64,000 nucleotides of DNA from Nocardia suismassiliense (GCF_900269665.1 NZ_LT985361.1:8176325-8240324); one strand, 5' to 3'; positions 17,241 to 26,538 are shown, counted from the first letter of the stretch. Notes: generated by a model not told the origin, from the sequence alone. Program-made: numbers and translations.

Positions 17241-17873
17241 TCAGGGCACCCGGAACGACACCACCACATGGTCGCGCGCGAACTGCCGGATCGCCGCGTC
17301 GTCGTGCAGCGGAATCACGGTCTGCGGCGTCAGCGCCAGCGACAACGCGGTGCGCGCGATCATCTCCGCCAGCGGCTCCGGGTCGTACGGCGGCAGCTTG
17401 CCCTCCTGCTGCAACCGGGCGATGAACTCGGCCACATAGTCCCGGCCGAGCTCGAGGACCGGTGCGCCCTTGATGGTGAGATACGGCAGCACCAACTCGG
17501 GTTCGGTCGCCAGCAGCCGGTGCACGAGCCGGTTGTTGCGCAGGCCGGTGATGAACGCGGCGAACAGCTCGATGATCTGCTCCTGTGCATCGGCGTCGCG
17601 GTCGACCTGCCGCTGCAGGGCGGCGTCGACCTGCTCGACGAACTCGCGTGTCTGCCGCAACCCGACCGCCTCGATCAGATCGGACTTGCTCGCGAAGCGC
17701 CGATACAGCGTGGCCAGCGAGAGACCGCAGCGCCGGGCCACCTCGACCATGCTCGTGCGCTTGATGCCGAAGTCCAGAAAGGCCAGCATCGCGGCGTCCA
17801 GCACGCGAGCCTGATTGCGGTCTTCCGGACCGGCGCTCCGCACCAACGGCAGCAATCTGCTCAGCCTCGCCAT
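17241..17873 (-). CDS. TetR family transcriptional regulator
   Basis: This 210-residue protein starts at MARLSRLLP (ATG 17873). An N-terminal TetR helix-turn-helix (about residues 25-70) includes RVLDAAMLAFLDFGIKRTSM and LATLYRRFASKSDLIEAVG. The C-terminal ligand domain is helical. It is divergent from the second DUF2236 gene, and the 156-bp intergenic region holds a perfect inverted repeat. A related site lies before the first DUF2236 gene, so this protein is the best candidate regulator of both paralogs and itself. Longer N-terminal starts would run across the operator and are unlikely. Confidence 0.88.
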   Translation of the reverse strand: MARLSRLLPLVRSAGPEDRNQARVLDAAMLAFLDFGIKRTSMVEVARRCGLSLATLYRRFASKSDLIEAVGLRQTREFVEQVDAALQRQVDRDADAQEQIIELFAAFITGLRNNRLVHRLLATEPELVLPYLTIKGAPVLELGRDYVAEFIARLQQEGKLPPYDPEPLAEMIARTALSLALTPQTVIPLHDDAAIRQFARDHVVVSFRVP

Positions 17874-17931
17874 AACTGCCAGCCTATCCGGATCGCCGAA
17901 ACGATGACACAAGAACCATTGCAGCGCATCA

Positions 17932-17980
17932 TTGACACAGCCGACGAGGCAGTGAGAAGGTGAGTCAAGAACCTTCTCAC
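17932..17980 (+). promoter_or_regulatory. promoter with perfect inverted-repeat operator between TetR gene and second DUF2236 gene
   Basis: TTGACA (17932-17937) is followed 20 bp after its first base by GTGAGAAGGT (17952-17961), a 9-bp spacer, and ACCTTCTCAC (17971-17980), a perfect 10-bp inverted repeat. The arrangement duplicates the site at 15446-15494. It is probably the TetR operator. Confidence 0.68.
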
Positions 17981-18029
17981 CCGTTCGCCCGCTCGCGGCG
18001 CGTTCGGCCACCGAAAGACGAGGTCAACG

Positions 18030-18899
18030 ATGACCGCACCGCTGCGCACCCCCGCGCACGACCCGGTTCCGCAGCTCGCCGATCCCCTCACGCCGGCCGG
18101 CGTCGAGCAGTACATGGACGGTCTCGCGGCCTTCCTCGGCGGCACCGCCAATGTGATCATGCAGCTGAGCCTGCGCCCGGTCGGCCGCGGCGTGCTGGAG
18201 AGCACCGTGGACAGCGGCAAGGTCACCCTGCACCCGGTCAAGCGGTTGCGCACAACCCTGACCTATATCGCCGTCGCCATGATGGGCTCCGACGAGGAAC
18301 GCGTGGCCTACCGCGAAGCGGTCAACCGCTCGCACCGCCCCATCCGCTCCGGCCCGCAGAGCCCGGTCAAGTACAACGCCTTCGACCCGAAACTGCAGTT
18401 GTGGGTGGCGGGCACGATCTACTGGGGCATCGAAGACCTTTACACCCGCATGCACGGACCACTGGACCCGGCGGTAGCCGAGGCGCTCTACCAGTACAGC
18501 GCGCGACTCGGCACCACCCTGCAGATGCGGCCGGAGATGTGGCCCGCCAGCCGCGCCGAGTTCTTCCCGTGGTGGGAACAGACCCTGGCGCAGCACCGCA
18601 TCGAGCCCGCCCTGCGCGACTACTTCGACGACCTCATCGACCTCGAAATGATGCCGCGCCCAGTGCGATTCACCTTCGCCAAGCTGCAGCGGTTCATCGT
18701 GGCCGGACTGCTGCCGCAGCATGTGCGCGATGAGATGCGGATGACGTGGACCGAACGCGACCAGGCCCGCTTCGATCGGTTGCTGCGGGGTATTTCTCTC
18801 GTACACAACCGGCTGCCGAAGCAGGCGCGGCTGTTCCCGTTGAACGTCTACCTGTTCGACCTGCGCAGGCGGATGCGCCTGGGCAAGCCACTGGTGTAG
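18030..18899 (+). CDS. DUF2236 / MpaB-family putative haem oxygenase, copy 2
   Basis: This 289-residue paralog of the gene at 15512 shares most residues throughout, including VLESTVDSG, HPVKRLRTT, AVNRSHRP (His102), YNAFDP, QLWVA, SARLGTTLQ, RPEMWPA and the C-terminal LFPLNVYLFDLRRR. It is cytoplasmic by sequence. It is divergently transcribed from a TetR gene that probably represses it. Members of this fold cleave double bonds (rubber) or act in secondary metabolism; the substrate here is unknown. The start ATG 18030 has a CGAGG ribosome-binding site at 7-8 nt. Confidence 0.86.
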   Translation: MTAPLRTPAHDPVPQLADPLTPAGVEQYMDGLAAFLGGTANVIMQLSLRPVGRGVLESTVDSGKVTLHPVKRLRTTLTYIAVAMMGSDEERVAYREAVNRSHRPIRSGPQSPVKYNAFDPKLQLWVAGTIYWGIEDLYTRMHGPLDPAVAEALYQYSARLGTTLQMRPEMWPASRAEFFPWWEQTLAQHRIEPALRDYFDDLIDLEMMPRPVRFTFAKLQRFIVAGLLPQHVRDEMRMTWTERDQARFDRLLRGISLVHNRLPKQARLFPLNVYLFDLRRRMRLGKPLV

Positions 18900-18913
18900 G
18901 AACTTTCGGGCCC

Positions 18914-19879
18914 TCAGGATTTGCTGACGAGAGCGCGTAGGAAGAACGCGAGGTTGGCCGGCCGCTCGGCCAGCCGCCTGGTCAGATAGCCGTACCACTG
19001 GCTGCCGTAGGGCACATAGACCCGCACCGCGCTGCCCGTGGCAGCCAACCGCAGTTGCTCGGCAGAGCGGATGCCGTACAGCATCTGGTACTCGAAACGA
19101 TCTGCGCCTCGGTCGCTTTCCGCCGCGAGATCCGCGGCGGCGGCGATCGGCACCGGGTCGTGCGAGGCGACCATCGGATAACCCTCGCCGCCCATGAGCA
19201 CGTCGAGACAGCGTAGATACGAGTCGGTCACCTCGCTCGCGCGCTGGAAAGCGACCTCGGGCGGTTCCCGATAGGCGCCCTTGCACAACCGGATTCGCGA
19301 CCCAGGCCCGGCCAACGCGCGGCAGTCCGACTCGGTCCGGTGCAGATACGCCTGCAAAACCGCACCGAGCCAGGGGAATTCACCCCGCAGCTCGCGCACG
19401 GTAGCCAGTGTCGCCGCGGTGGTGGTGTGGTCTTCGGCGTCGACGGTCACCCACACATCGGCCTGCGCGGCCTTGGTGCACAGGATGCGCAGGTTCTCCG
19501 TGGCGATCGCCGGACCGTCCACCGGCAAGGCCTGGCCCAGTGCGGACAGCTTCACCGACACCTCTACCGGCGGCACCACGATCCCCGGCAACGCGGGCCG
19601 ATCCAGCGCGGCCAGATCGTTGATCAGCGAAAGATACTCGGCCACGGTGGCATCGGCCTGATTCCTATCGGTGGTGTTCTCCCCGAGGAAATCCACACTC
19701 ACCATGCGCCCGCTGTTCAGCAGTGCCCGCGCCGCGGCGATCAGGTCCGCGCGGGTCTCCCCCGCCACGAACCGCCGCACGATATCGGCGGTGACCGGAA
19801 TGCCGGTGAGCGCCCGCTTCAACCGCGGCGACTCCGCCGCGGCGAGGATCAGGGGACGCAGCGGATTCACGTCGATCAC
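18914..19879 (-). CDS. pruB: proline dehydrogenase (monofunctional)
   Basis: This 321-residue FAD-dependent TIM barrel oxidises proline to pyrroline-5-carboxylate. Visible features are SVDFLGENTTDRNQADATV, VSVKLSALGQALP, VTVDAEDHTTTAATLATVRE, AYLHRTESDCRAL, RLCKGAYREPPEVAF, and near the C-terminus YVPYGSQWYGYLTRRLAER, the substrate-binding RRLAER-type motif. GTG 19879 overlaps the pruA stop by 3-4 bp, so the two enzymes are coupled, with pruA first. Together they convert proline to glutamate. Confidence 0.93.
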   Translation of the reverse strand: MIDVNPLRPLILAAAESPRLKRALTGIPVTADIVRRFVAGETRADLIAAARALLNSGRMVSVDFLGENTTDRNQADATVAEYLSLINDLAALDRPALPGIVVPPVEVSVKLSALGQALPVDGPAIATENLRILCTKAAQADVWVTVDAEDHTTTAATLATVRELRGEFPWLGAVLQAYLHRTESDCRALAGPGSRIRLCKGAYREPPEVAFQRASEVTDSYLRCLDVLMGGEGYPMVASHDPVPIAAAADLAAESDRGADRFEYQMLYGIRSAEQLRLAATGSAVRVYVPYGSQWYGYLTRRLAERPANLAFFLRALVSKS

Positions 19880-21510
19880 GCCTGCATGTGCGGGTAGGTG
19901 TAGTCGCTCGGCGGGGCGAAGGTTTCCTTGAGCGTGCGTGGCGCCACCCAGCGCAGCAGGTTCAGCGGGGAGCCCGCCTTGTCGTCGGTACCGGAGGCCC
20001 GGGCGCCGCCGAACGGCTGCTGACCGACCACCGCACCGGTCGGCTTGTCGTTGACGTAGAAGTTGCCCGCCGCGAATCGCAGTGCGGCACTCGCCTGTTC
20101 GATCGCCTGCCGATCCTGCGCGAAGATCGCACCGGTCAGCGCGTACGGCGCCGCCGTGTCGACCTCGGCCAAGATGGATGCGTAAGAGCCGGGTTCGGCG
20201 TCGTCGTAGACATGCACCGACAGGATCGGCCCGAAATACTCGGTGCCGAAGGACTCGTCGTGCGGGTCGTCCGCGAGCAGCACCGTCGGCCGGACGAAAT
20301 ACCCTTCGCTGTCGTCGCAGCCGCCACCGACCGGGATGGTGATTCCCGCGTCCCTGGCGCGCCGGATCGCGGCCGCGTTCTTGTCGAAGGCGCGCCGATC
20401 GATCAGTGCGCCACCGAAATTGGACAGGTCGGCCACGTCGCCGTAGGTCAGTCCGTCGGTGAGGTGCAGGAAGTCGTCGCCCATCTTGCGCCAGACCGAA
20501 CGCGCGATATAGGCGCGGGAAGCGGCCGAGCACTTCTGCCCCTGATACTCGAAAGCGCCACGGATCAACGCGGCCCGCAACGCATCCGGTTCGGCCGACG
20601 GGTGCGCGACGATGAAGTCCTTGCCGCCGGTCTCCCCGACCAGCCGCGGATAGCCGTGATACCGGCCGATATTCGCGCCGACCTGCTGCCATAGGTATTG
20701 GAAGGTCTTGGTGGACCCGGTGAAATGGATCCCGGCGAGCCGGGGATCGGCCAGCGCCACCTCGGACAGGTCGATGCCGTCACCGGTCACCATATTGATC
20801 ACACCCGGCGGCAGTCCGGCCGCTTCCAGCAACCGCATCGTGTAGAACGCGGACAGTGTCTGCGTCGGCGACGGCTTCCACACCACGGTATTGCCCATCA
20901 GGGCGGGCGCGGTCGGCAGGTTTCCGGCGATCGCGGTGAAGTTGAACGGCGTGATCGCGTAGACGAAACCTTCCAGCGGCCGATAGTCGAGCCGGTTCCA
21001 CACCCCGGCACTCGACTCCGGCTGCTGCGTCATCAGCTGCCGCGCGAACGCCACATTGAACCGCCAGAAGTCGACCAGCTCGCACGGCGCGTCGATCTCG
21101 GCCTGCTGCGCCGACTTCGACTGCCCGAGCATGGTCGCCGCGGCCAGGGTTTCCCGCCACGGCCCTGCCAGCAGATCGGCGGCCCGCAGGAAAATGGCGG
21201 CCCGCTCGTCGAACGGCAGGGTGCGCCAGCCCGGGGCCGCGGCCATCGCGGCGTCGATCGCGCCTTGTGCTTCCGAATGCGTGGTATCGGTATAGGTTCC
21301 CAGCACGTGACTGTGCCGATGCGGCGCGACGATATCGTGCCGCTCGCCGATCCCCGGCCGGTGTTTACCGCCGATCACCAGCGGCACCTCGACGGATTCC
21401 GCGGCGATCTCGGCGAGCTTCGCGACCAGCAGTTCCCGCTCGGGACTGCCCGGCGCGTAGGAATGCACCGGCTCGTTACTCGGGGTAGGAACAACCGTGA
21501 CAGCGTCCAT
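19876..21510 (-). CDS. pruA: 1-pyrroline-5-carboxylate / L-glutamate gamma-semialdehyde dehydrogenase
   Basis: This 544-residue aldehyde dehydrogenase follows proline dehydrogenase in the pathway and makes glutamate. It has ITPFNFTAIAGNLPTAPALM, the catalytic Cys327 in YQGQKCSAASRAYI and the general base Glu293 in VGETGGKDF. PFGGARASGTDDKAG closes the enzyme. The family start corresponds to MDAVTVVPTPSNEP (ATG 21510); a possible longer frame upstream is not conserved. It is the first gene of the pruA-pruB pair. The 76 bp upstream are short, so it may also be read from the dapC side. Confidence 0.94.
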   Translation of the reverse strand: MDAVTVVPTPSNEPVHSYAPGSPERELLVAKLAEIAAESVEVPLVIGGKHRPGIGERHDIVAPHRHSHVLGTYTDTTHSEAQGAIDAAMAAAPGWRTLPFDERAAIFLRAADLLAGPWRETLAAATMLGQSKSAQQAEIDAPCELVDFWRFNVAFARQLMTQQPESSAGVWNRLDYRPLEGFVYAITPFNFTAIAGNLPTAPALMGNTVVWKPSPTQTLSAFYTMRLLEAAGLPPGVINMVTGDGIDLSEVALADPRLAGIHFTGSTKTFQYLWQQVGANIGRYHGYPRLVGETGGKDFIVAHPSAEPDALRAALIRGAFEYQGQKCSAASRAYIARSVWRKMGDDFLHLTDGLTYGDVADLSNFGGALIDRRAFDKNAAAIRRARDAGITIPVGGGCDDSEGYFVRPTVLLADDPHDESFGTEYFGPILSVHVYDDAEPGSYASILAEVDTAAPYALTGAIFAQDRQAIEQASAALRFAAGNFYVNDKPTGAVVGQQPFGGARASGTDDKAGSPLNLLRWVAPRTLKETFAPPSDYTYPHMQA

Positions 21511-21586
21511 ACCCCAGGCTAGCGCTCCGGCGTTGCCGAGGCTCCGGCCCTGCCGCCAGTAATTCGGCGTGTCGTCGCGGCCTTGG

Positions 21587-22696
21587 TCAGCCTGCGGTAA
21601 GCCGTTCAGCGGCGGCGGCGATGCGCTCATCGGTGGCGGTCAGCGCGATCCGCACGTGTTCCGTGCCGGTCGGCCCGTAGAAGTCGCCGGGGGCGGCGAG
21701 GATGCCGCGGTCGGCGAGCCACTCCAAAGTGGTCCGGCACGGTTCGCCGCGGGTCGACCACAGGTACAGTCCCGCCTCTGAGTGGTCGATCCGGAAACCG
21801 GCCGCCAGCAAGGCCTTTCGCAGGATTTCCCGCCGTGCCCGGTATCGCTCACGCTGCTGCGACTCGTGCGCATCATCGCTGAGCGCGGCGGTCATCGCGG
21901 CCTGGATGGGGAACGGCACCATCATGCCCGCGTGCTTACGCACCTCGAGCAGCTCGGCGATCAGCGCGGGATCGCCCGCAACGAAACCGGCCCGGTAGCT
22001 CGCCAGGTTGGACGTCTTCGAAAGCGAGTGCACGGCAAGGAGGTTCGTATGGTCGCCGTCGCACACCTCGGGGTCGAGGATGGAGACTGCCCGGCCCTCC
22101 CAGGTGAGGCCGAGGTAGCACTCGTCGGAGGCGACGATCACGTCCCGCTCCCTGGCGAACTCGACGACCTTGCGCAGGTGGTCGACCCCGAGCACGCGCC
22201 CGGTCGGGTTCGACGGCGAGTTCACGAACAGCAGGGCAGGCGTGCGCGGACCGAGCTGGGTCAGCCCGTCGGCGCGCGCGATCCGGGTGCCCGCGAGCAG
22301 CGCGCCGACCTCGTAGGTCGGGTAGGCGACCTCCGGGATGACGACCAGGTCGTCCGCGCCGAGGCCGAGCAGCCGAGGCAGTCCGGCGATCAGTTCCTTG
22401 GTGCCGATCGCAGGCAGCACCGCCGCCGGGTCGAGGCCGGTGATCCCGTAACGCCGTTTCAGCGCGTCGACCACGGCCGCGCGCAGCTCCGGCGTGCCGT
22501 GGGTGGCCGGATAACCCGGCACCGCGGCCGCCGCGCTCAATGCCGCGCGGATGAGCGGATCGACCGGGTCCACCGGGGTGCCGACCGACAGGTCGACGAT
22601 CCCGCCCGGATGGGTCGCCGCCTGCGCCTTCACCGAAGCGATGGTGTCCCAGGGAAAATCGGGAAGCAGACTGCTGACCCGGCCACGAACGGACAC
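21587..22696 (-). CDS. dapC: succinyldiaminopimelate transaminase / fold-type I aminotransferase
   Basis: This 369-residue PLP-dependent aminotransferase has VNSPSNPTGRV, ASDECYLGLTWEG and the Schiff-base lysine K227 in HSLSKTSNLASYRAGF. It begins with LPDFPWDTIA, the usual start of actinobacterial DapC proteins. It is the homologue of Rv1178, found next to the ferredoxin gene in M. tuberculosis as well. The expected step is N-succinyl-2-amino-6-ketopimelate to N-succinyl-LL-diaminopimelate, between dapD and dapE; other keto acids remain possible. It lies 7 bp after the ferredoxin stop, so the two form an operon. Confidence 0.88.
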   Translation of the reverse strand: MSVRGRVSSLLPDFPWDTIASVKAQAATHPGGIVDLSVGTPVDPVDPLIRAALSAAAAVPGYPATHGTPELRAAVVDALKRRYGITGLDPAAVLPAIGTKELIAGLPRLLGLGADDLVVIPEVAYPTYEVGALLAGTRIARADGLTQLGPRTPALLFVNSPSNPTGRVLGVDHLRKVVEFARERDVIVASDECYLGLTWEGRAVSILDPEVCDGDHTNLLAVHSLSKTSNLASYRAGFVAGDPALIAELLEVRKHAGMMVPFPIQAAMTAALSDDAHESQQRERYRARREILRKALLAAGFRIDHSEAGLYLWSTRGEPCRTTLEWLADRGILAAPGDFYGPTGTEHVRIALTATDERIAAAAERLTAG

Positions 22697-22703
22697 GGCA
22701 GAG

Positions 22704-23027
22704 CTACTCGCTCGCCATGGGGGGCAGTTCCTTGATGAACGGCGGGTCGTGGTCGACCTGGCCGACCTTGGTCGCGCCGCCGGGCGAGCCCAGCTCGTTG
22801 AAGAAGTCGACGTTGGCGTTCACGTAGCCGCTCCACTGGTCCGGGGTGTCGTCTTCGTAGAAGATCGCCTCCACCGGGCACACCGGTTCACATGCACCAC
22901 AGTCCACGCACTCGTCGGGATGGATGTACAGCATGCGACCACCCTCGTAGATACAGTCCACGGGGCATTCTTCGATGCATGCCTTGTCCTTCACGTCAAC
23001 GCACGGTTCAGCGATGATGTACGGCAC
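22704..23027 (-). CDS. fdxA: 7Fe ferredoxin (3Fe-4S/4Fe-4S)
   Basis: This 107-residue ferredoxin has Cys9, Cys17, Cys21 and Cys25 in the first motif (CVDVKDKACIEECPVDC) and the complete second motif CVDCGACEPVCP (Cys40, 43, 46, 50), typical of seven-iron ferredoxins of actinobacteria. It is a low-potential electron carrier in the cytoplasm. It is transcribed before dapC with a 7-bp gap, a conserved pairing (Rv1177-Rv1178) whose biochemical meaning is not known. Confidence 0.94.
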   Translation of the reverse strand: MPYIIAEPCVDVKDKACIEECPVDCIYEGGRMLYIHPDECVDCGACEPVCPVEAIFYEDDTPDQWSGYVNANVDFFNELGSPGGATKVGQVDHDPPFIKELPPMASE

Positions 23028-23177
23028 TGCCGTTCTCCTAGTCTGTCCTCACCTTGCGGGGATAGTCCGCCCAGCGAAACCCTATCCGGACACCCCACGC
23101 TACTCCGGGTCAGCCTTGCCTAACTTCAGATGTTCCGCACGCCACTTCTCGTGCAGCGCCACCGAAAGCCTACGCGG

Positions 23178-25778
23178 CTAGCCGACCGAGAGCGGCAGGG
23201 CCGAAAACTTCTGCTGCGGAACGCCATACGTGGTGGTCCGTTCGCGGGCCGGCCGGCCGATGCCCGCGGCGATGTCCACCAGTTCCGCGACGGTCTTCGC
23301 CGAGCCGTGCTGCGAGCCCGCCATCCGGGAGATGGTCTCCTCCATCAGCGTGCCGCCGACGTCGTTGGCGCCGCTGGTGAGCATCACCCTGGTGCCGGTG
23401 GTGCCGAGCTTCACCCAGCTGGTCTGGATGTTGTCGATCCGGCCGTGCAGCATGATCCGCGACAGCGCGTGCGCGGCCTGGTTGTCCCGGTTGGTCGGGC
23501 CCGGTCGCGCGGCGCCGGCCAGGTACAGCGGCGCGCTCTGATGCACGAACGGCAGCAGCACGAATTCGGTGAAACCGCCTGTCTCATCCTGGATTCCGCG
23601 CAGCACGCGCAGGTGTCCGACCCAGTGCTTCGGGTTGTCCACGTGGCCGTACATCATGGTCGAACTGGAGCGCAGGCCGATCTGGTGCGCGGTGGTGATC
23701 ACCTCGATCCAGGCGGAGGTCGGCAGCTTGCCCTTGGTGAGCACCCAGCGCACCTCGTCGTCCAGGATCTCGGCGGCGGTGCCCGGAATGGTGTCCAGGC
23801 CGGCCTCCTTCAGCGCGACCAGCCAGTCCCGAATGCTCTGCCCGCCGCGCGAAGCGCCGTTGACGATCTCCATCGGGCTGAACGCGTGCACGTGCATCGA
23901 CGGCACCCGCTGCTTCACCGCCCGCACGATGTCGGCGTAGCCGGTGACCGGCAGATCGGGGTCGATGCCGCCCTGCATGCAGACCTCGGTGGCGCCGTCG
24001 ACGTGCGCCTCCCAGGCCCGGTCGGCCACCTCGTCCATGCTCAGCGTGAACGCGTCGGCGTCGCCCTTGCGCTGGGCGAACGCGCAGAACCGGCAGCCGG
24101 TGTAGCAGATGTTGGTGAAGTTGATGTTCCGGTTCACCACGTAGGTGACGTCGTCGCCGACGGTGTCGCGGCGCAGCTGATCGGCCAGCGCGGCGACGGC
24201 CTCCAGGTTCGCGCCGTCGGCCGTGGCCAACGCCAGATATTCGGCGTCGCTGAGCCCGGCCGGGTCCTTCTCGGCCGCCCGCAGCGCGGCGAGCACCTCG
24301 GAGTCGAGCCGTTCCGGCGCGACGATCGCGAGATCGCGGGCCTGTTCGCGGATGGTGTCCCAATCGCCGAACGCGCCGACCACATCTTGGCCGATCGCGG
24401 AGTCACTGCGGCTCTCGGTGTTGCGCCCCTCGGTATCGATGGCGGTATTGAGGTCGACGCGTCCTGCGGATTCCCAGGACTGGTCCGGCTCCTGCCAGGG
24501 CAGGCCGACCGGCATCGCGTCCGGGTTCGCCAGGCCGGTCGCCGGATCGCTCAGCGCGGCGACATGCACGCCGATCCGCGGATCGATCCACGGGCTGCCC
24601 GCCCGCACGTACTTCGGATGCGCGGACGTCCGCTCGACCAGCTGGTAACCGGCCGCCTCGGTGATCTCGCGCAGGGTGTCCAGGTTCGGCCACGGCCGCT
24701 CCGGGTTCACGTGGTCCACCGTCACCGGCGACACACCACCCCAGTCGTCGATACCCGCGTCGATCAGCGCCTGGCAGTCCTCGTGCGACACCAGATTCGG
24801 CGGCGCCTGCACCGGCACGTCCGGGCCGAGCAACAGTCTGGTCACCGCGATGGTGGCCAGGAACTCCTCGATGCCCGCGTCCGGGACATCGCGCATGGCG
24901 GTGTCGTCCTTGGCCCGGAAGTTCTGGATGATCACTTCCTGGATGTGCCCGAAAGCCTTGTGCTGCTTACGAATCGCCATGATCGACTCGGCGCGCTCGG
25001 CCAGCGTCTCGCCGATGCCGACCAGCAGGCCGGTGGTGTAGGGCACCGACAGCCTGCCCGCGTCGGTGATGGCGCGCAGCCGGACCGCCGGATCCTTGTC
25101 CGGGCTGCCGTAGTGACAGTTGCCCTTCTCGGTGAACAGCCGGGTCGCGGTGGTCTCCAGCATCATGCCCATCGACTGCGCGACCGGCTTGAGCCTGGAA
25201 ATCTCCTCCCACGACATCACACCCGGATTCAAGTGCGGCAGCAGGCCGGTCTCCTCCAGCACCATGATCGAGACGGCACGCAGGTAGTCCAGGGTGGAGT
25301 CGTAACCGCGCTCGTCGAGCCACTGCGCGGCCTCGGGCCAGCGGTCCTCGGGGCGATCGCCGAGCGTGAAGAGGGCTTCCTTGCAGCCGAGCGCGGCGCC
25401 GCGGCGGGCGATGTCGAGCACCTCGTCCGGTTCCAGGAACATGCCCTTGCCCTCGGCGCGCAGCTTGCCGGGCACCGTGACGAACGTGCAGTAGTGGCAC
25501 TTGTCGCGACACAGTCGGGTCAGCGGGATGAAGACATTGCGCGAGTAGCTGATCGTCTTCGGCCGCCCCGCCGACTCCAGCCCCGCGTCGCGGACTCTGG
25601 CAGCGCTGTGACTCAGATCCTTCAGATCGTCGCCGGTCGCATGCAGCAGCACCGCGGCCTCGTCCACGTTCAACGTGACGCCGTCGCGGGCTCGCCGCAG
25701 CGCCCTCCGCATAGCCGATGGCGAAGGCGGTGCGGCAGGAACACTCGGGTTCGGCAGTTCAGTCACGTCTTCGATCAT
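23178..25778 (-). CDS. fbiC: bifunctional FO synthase (CofG-CofH fusion)
   Basis: This 866-residue protein makes 7,8-didemethyl-8-hydroxy-5-deazariboflavin (FO), the chromophore of F420, from tyrosine and a ribityl-uracil. It is a fusion of two radical-SAM enzymes. The N-terminal CofG half has CRDKCHYC (Cys90, 94, 97) and the C-terminal CofH half has CYTGCRFC near residue 557, each binding a 4Fe-4S cluster. The length is that of actinobacterial FbiC. It is a stand-alone gene. Its presence implies F420-dependent enzymes elsewhere in the genome. Confidence 0.96.
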   Translation of the reverse strand: MIEDVTELPNPSVPAAPPSPSAMRRALRRARDGVTLNVDEAAVLLHATGDDLKDLSHSAARVRDAGLESAGRPKTISYSRNVFIPLTRLCRDKCHYCTFVTVPGKLRAEGKGMFLEPDEVLDIARRGAALGCKEALFTLGDRPEDRWPEAAQWLDERGYDSTLDYLRAVSIMVLEETGLLPHLNPGVMSWEEISRLKPVAQSMGMMLETTATRLFTEKGNCHYGSPDKDPAVRLRAITDAGRLSVPYTTGLLVGIGETLAERAESIMAIRKQHKAFGHIQEVIIQNFRAKDDTAMRDVPDAGIEEFLATIAVTRLLLGPDVPVQAPPNLVSHEDCQALIDAGIDDWGGVSPVTVDHVNPERPWPNLDTLREITEAAGYQLVERTSAHPKYVRAGSPWIDPRIGVHVAALSDPATGLANPDAMPVGLPWQEPDQSWESAGRVDLNTAIDTEGRNTESRSDSAIGQDVVGAFGDWDTIREQARDLAIVAPERLDSEVLAALRAAEKDPAGLSDAEYLALATADGANLEAVAALADQLRRDTVGDDVTYVVNRNINFTNICYTGCRFCAFAQRKGDADAFTLSMDEVADRAWEAHVDGATEVCMQGGIDPDLPVTGYADIVRAVKQRVPSMHVHAFSPMEIVNGASRGGQSIRDWLVALKEAGLDTIPGTAAEILDDEVRWVLTKGKLPTSAWIEVITTAHQIGLRSSSTMMYGHVDNPKHWVGHLRVLRGIQDETGGFTEFVLLPFVHQSAPLYLAGAARPGPTNRDNQAAHALSRIMLHGRIDNIQTSWVKLGTTGTRVMLTSGANDVGGTLMEETISRMAGSQHGSAKTVAELVDIAAGIGRPARERTTTYGVPQQKFSALPLSVG

Positions 25779-26031
25779 GCGCTAACCATCCGGACCTGTC
25801 TCCTTCCGAGGTAATGACTGAGCGTAGCGACCGAGGACTCACCGGGCCGGGACGCTGCGCTCACCACGCGCCCTCTGCGAACGAGGGACCGTGTGAGCGT
25901 TGACAACTGCGCGAAGCGCGGCCCTATTCCATCGCCGGGCTAGGAAATCCCGCGGCGACCGGTGTGGTACGGCTGCCAGGTCCGCGCGCCGCACCCGATC
26001 GGCAGCCCCGGCGGCCGAAGTTCATGGAACC

Positions 26032-26538
26032 ATGGCAAGCATGTCGCAGCCGCGCACGATCATGGCCGATCCGGCCTGGCGTCCCAGCCCCAAGGCCAAA
26101 CTCCTGTGGACCGTGCAGGGCGTCCTGGTCTGGGTGGTTCCGTTCGCGGCGCAGCTCGTCTGGGCGATCCTCGACTCCGGGCACCGGGGATGGCAGCTGG
26201 TGGTGTTCCTGGTGACGCTGATGCTCGCCGTGCTGAACATCGCGGTGGTGCCGTGGTGGCGGTACGCGGTGCATCGCTGGGAGGTCACCGAAGAAGCGGT
26301 CTACACCAGGGTCGGCTGGCTGTCGCAGGAGAGCCGGGTCGCGCCGATCTCGCGGGTGCAGACGGTGGACACCGAACGCGGTCCCTTGGAGCGGCTGCTC
26401 GGGCTGGCCACGGTCACGGTGACCACCGCCTCGTCCGCGGGCGCGGTGCAGATCTCCGCCCTCGACCTGCCGGTGGCCGAGGAGACGGTGACCCGGCTGA
26501 CCCGGATCGCCGCGCAGCATCGCGGAGACGCGACGTGA
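26032..26538 (+). CDS. PH domain-containing membrane protein (YdbS-like)
   Basis: This 168-residue protein has two transmembrane helices near residues 25-70 (TVQGVLVWVVPFAAQLVWAI and LVVFLVTLMLAVLNIAVVPW), then a bacterial PH domain with RWEVTEEAVYTRVGWLSQE and SRVQTVDTERGPLERLLGLA. The starts 26032 and 26041 both read into the same protein; a longer upstream frame is not conserved. Its TGA overlaps the GTG of the next gene, so the two form a translationally coupled YdbS-YdbT pair. The function in these membrane proteins is unknown; the B. subtilis pair affects resistance to antimicrobial compounds. Confidence 0.82.
   Translation: MASMSQPRTIMADPAWRPSPKAKLLWTVQGVLVWVVPFAAQLVWAILDSGHRGWQLVVFLVTLMLAVLNIAVVPWWRYAVHRWEVTEEAVYTRVGWLSQESRVAPISRVQTVDTERGPLERLLGLATVTVTTASSAGAVQISALDLPVAEETVTRLTRIAAQHRGDAT

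Noticed and set aside
17874..18011. N-terminal extension of the TetR protein upstream of 17873
   Set aside because: It would read through the inverted-repeat operator and promoter of the divergent gene, and the extra residues show no family similarity.
23130..25814. Very long open frame on the plus strand opposite fbiC
   Set aside because: High GC keeps the complementary strand open. The translation is Arg/His/Gly/Val-rich without any domain, while the minus strand encodes a complete FbiC with both radical-SAM motifs.
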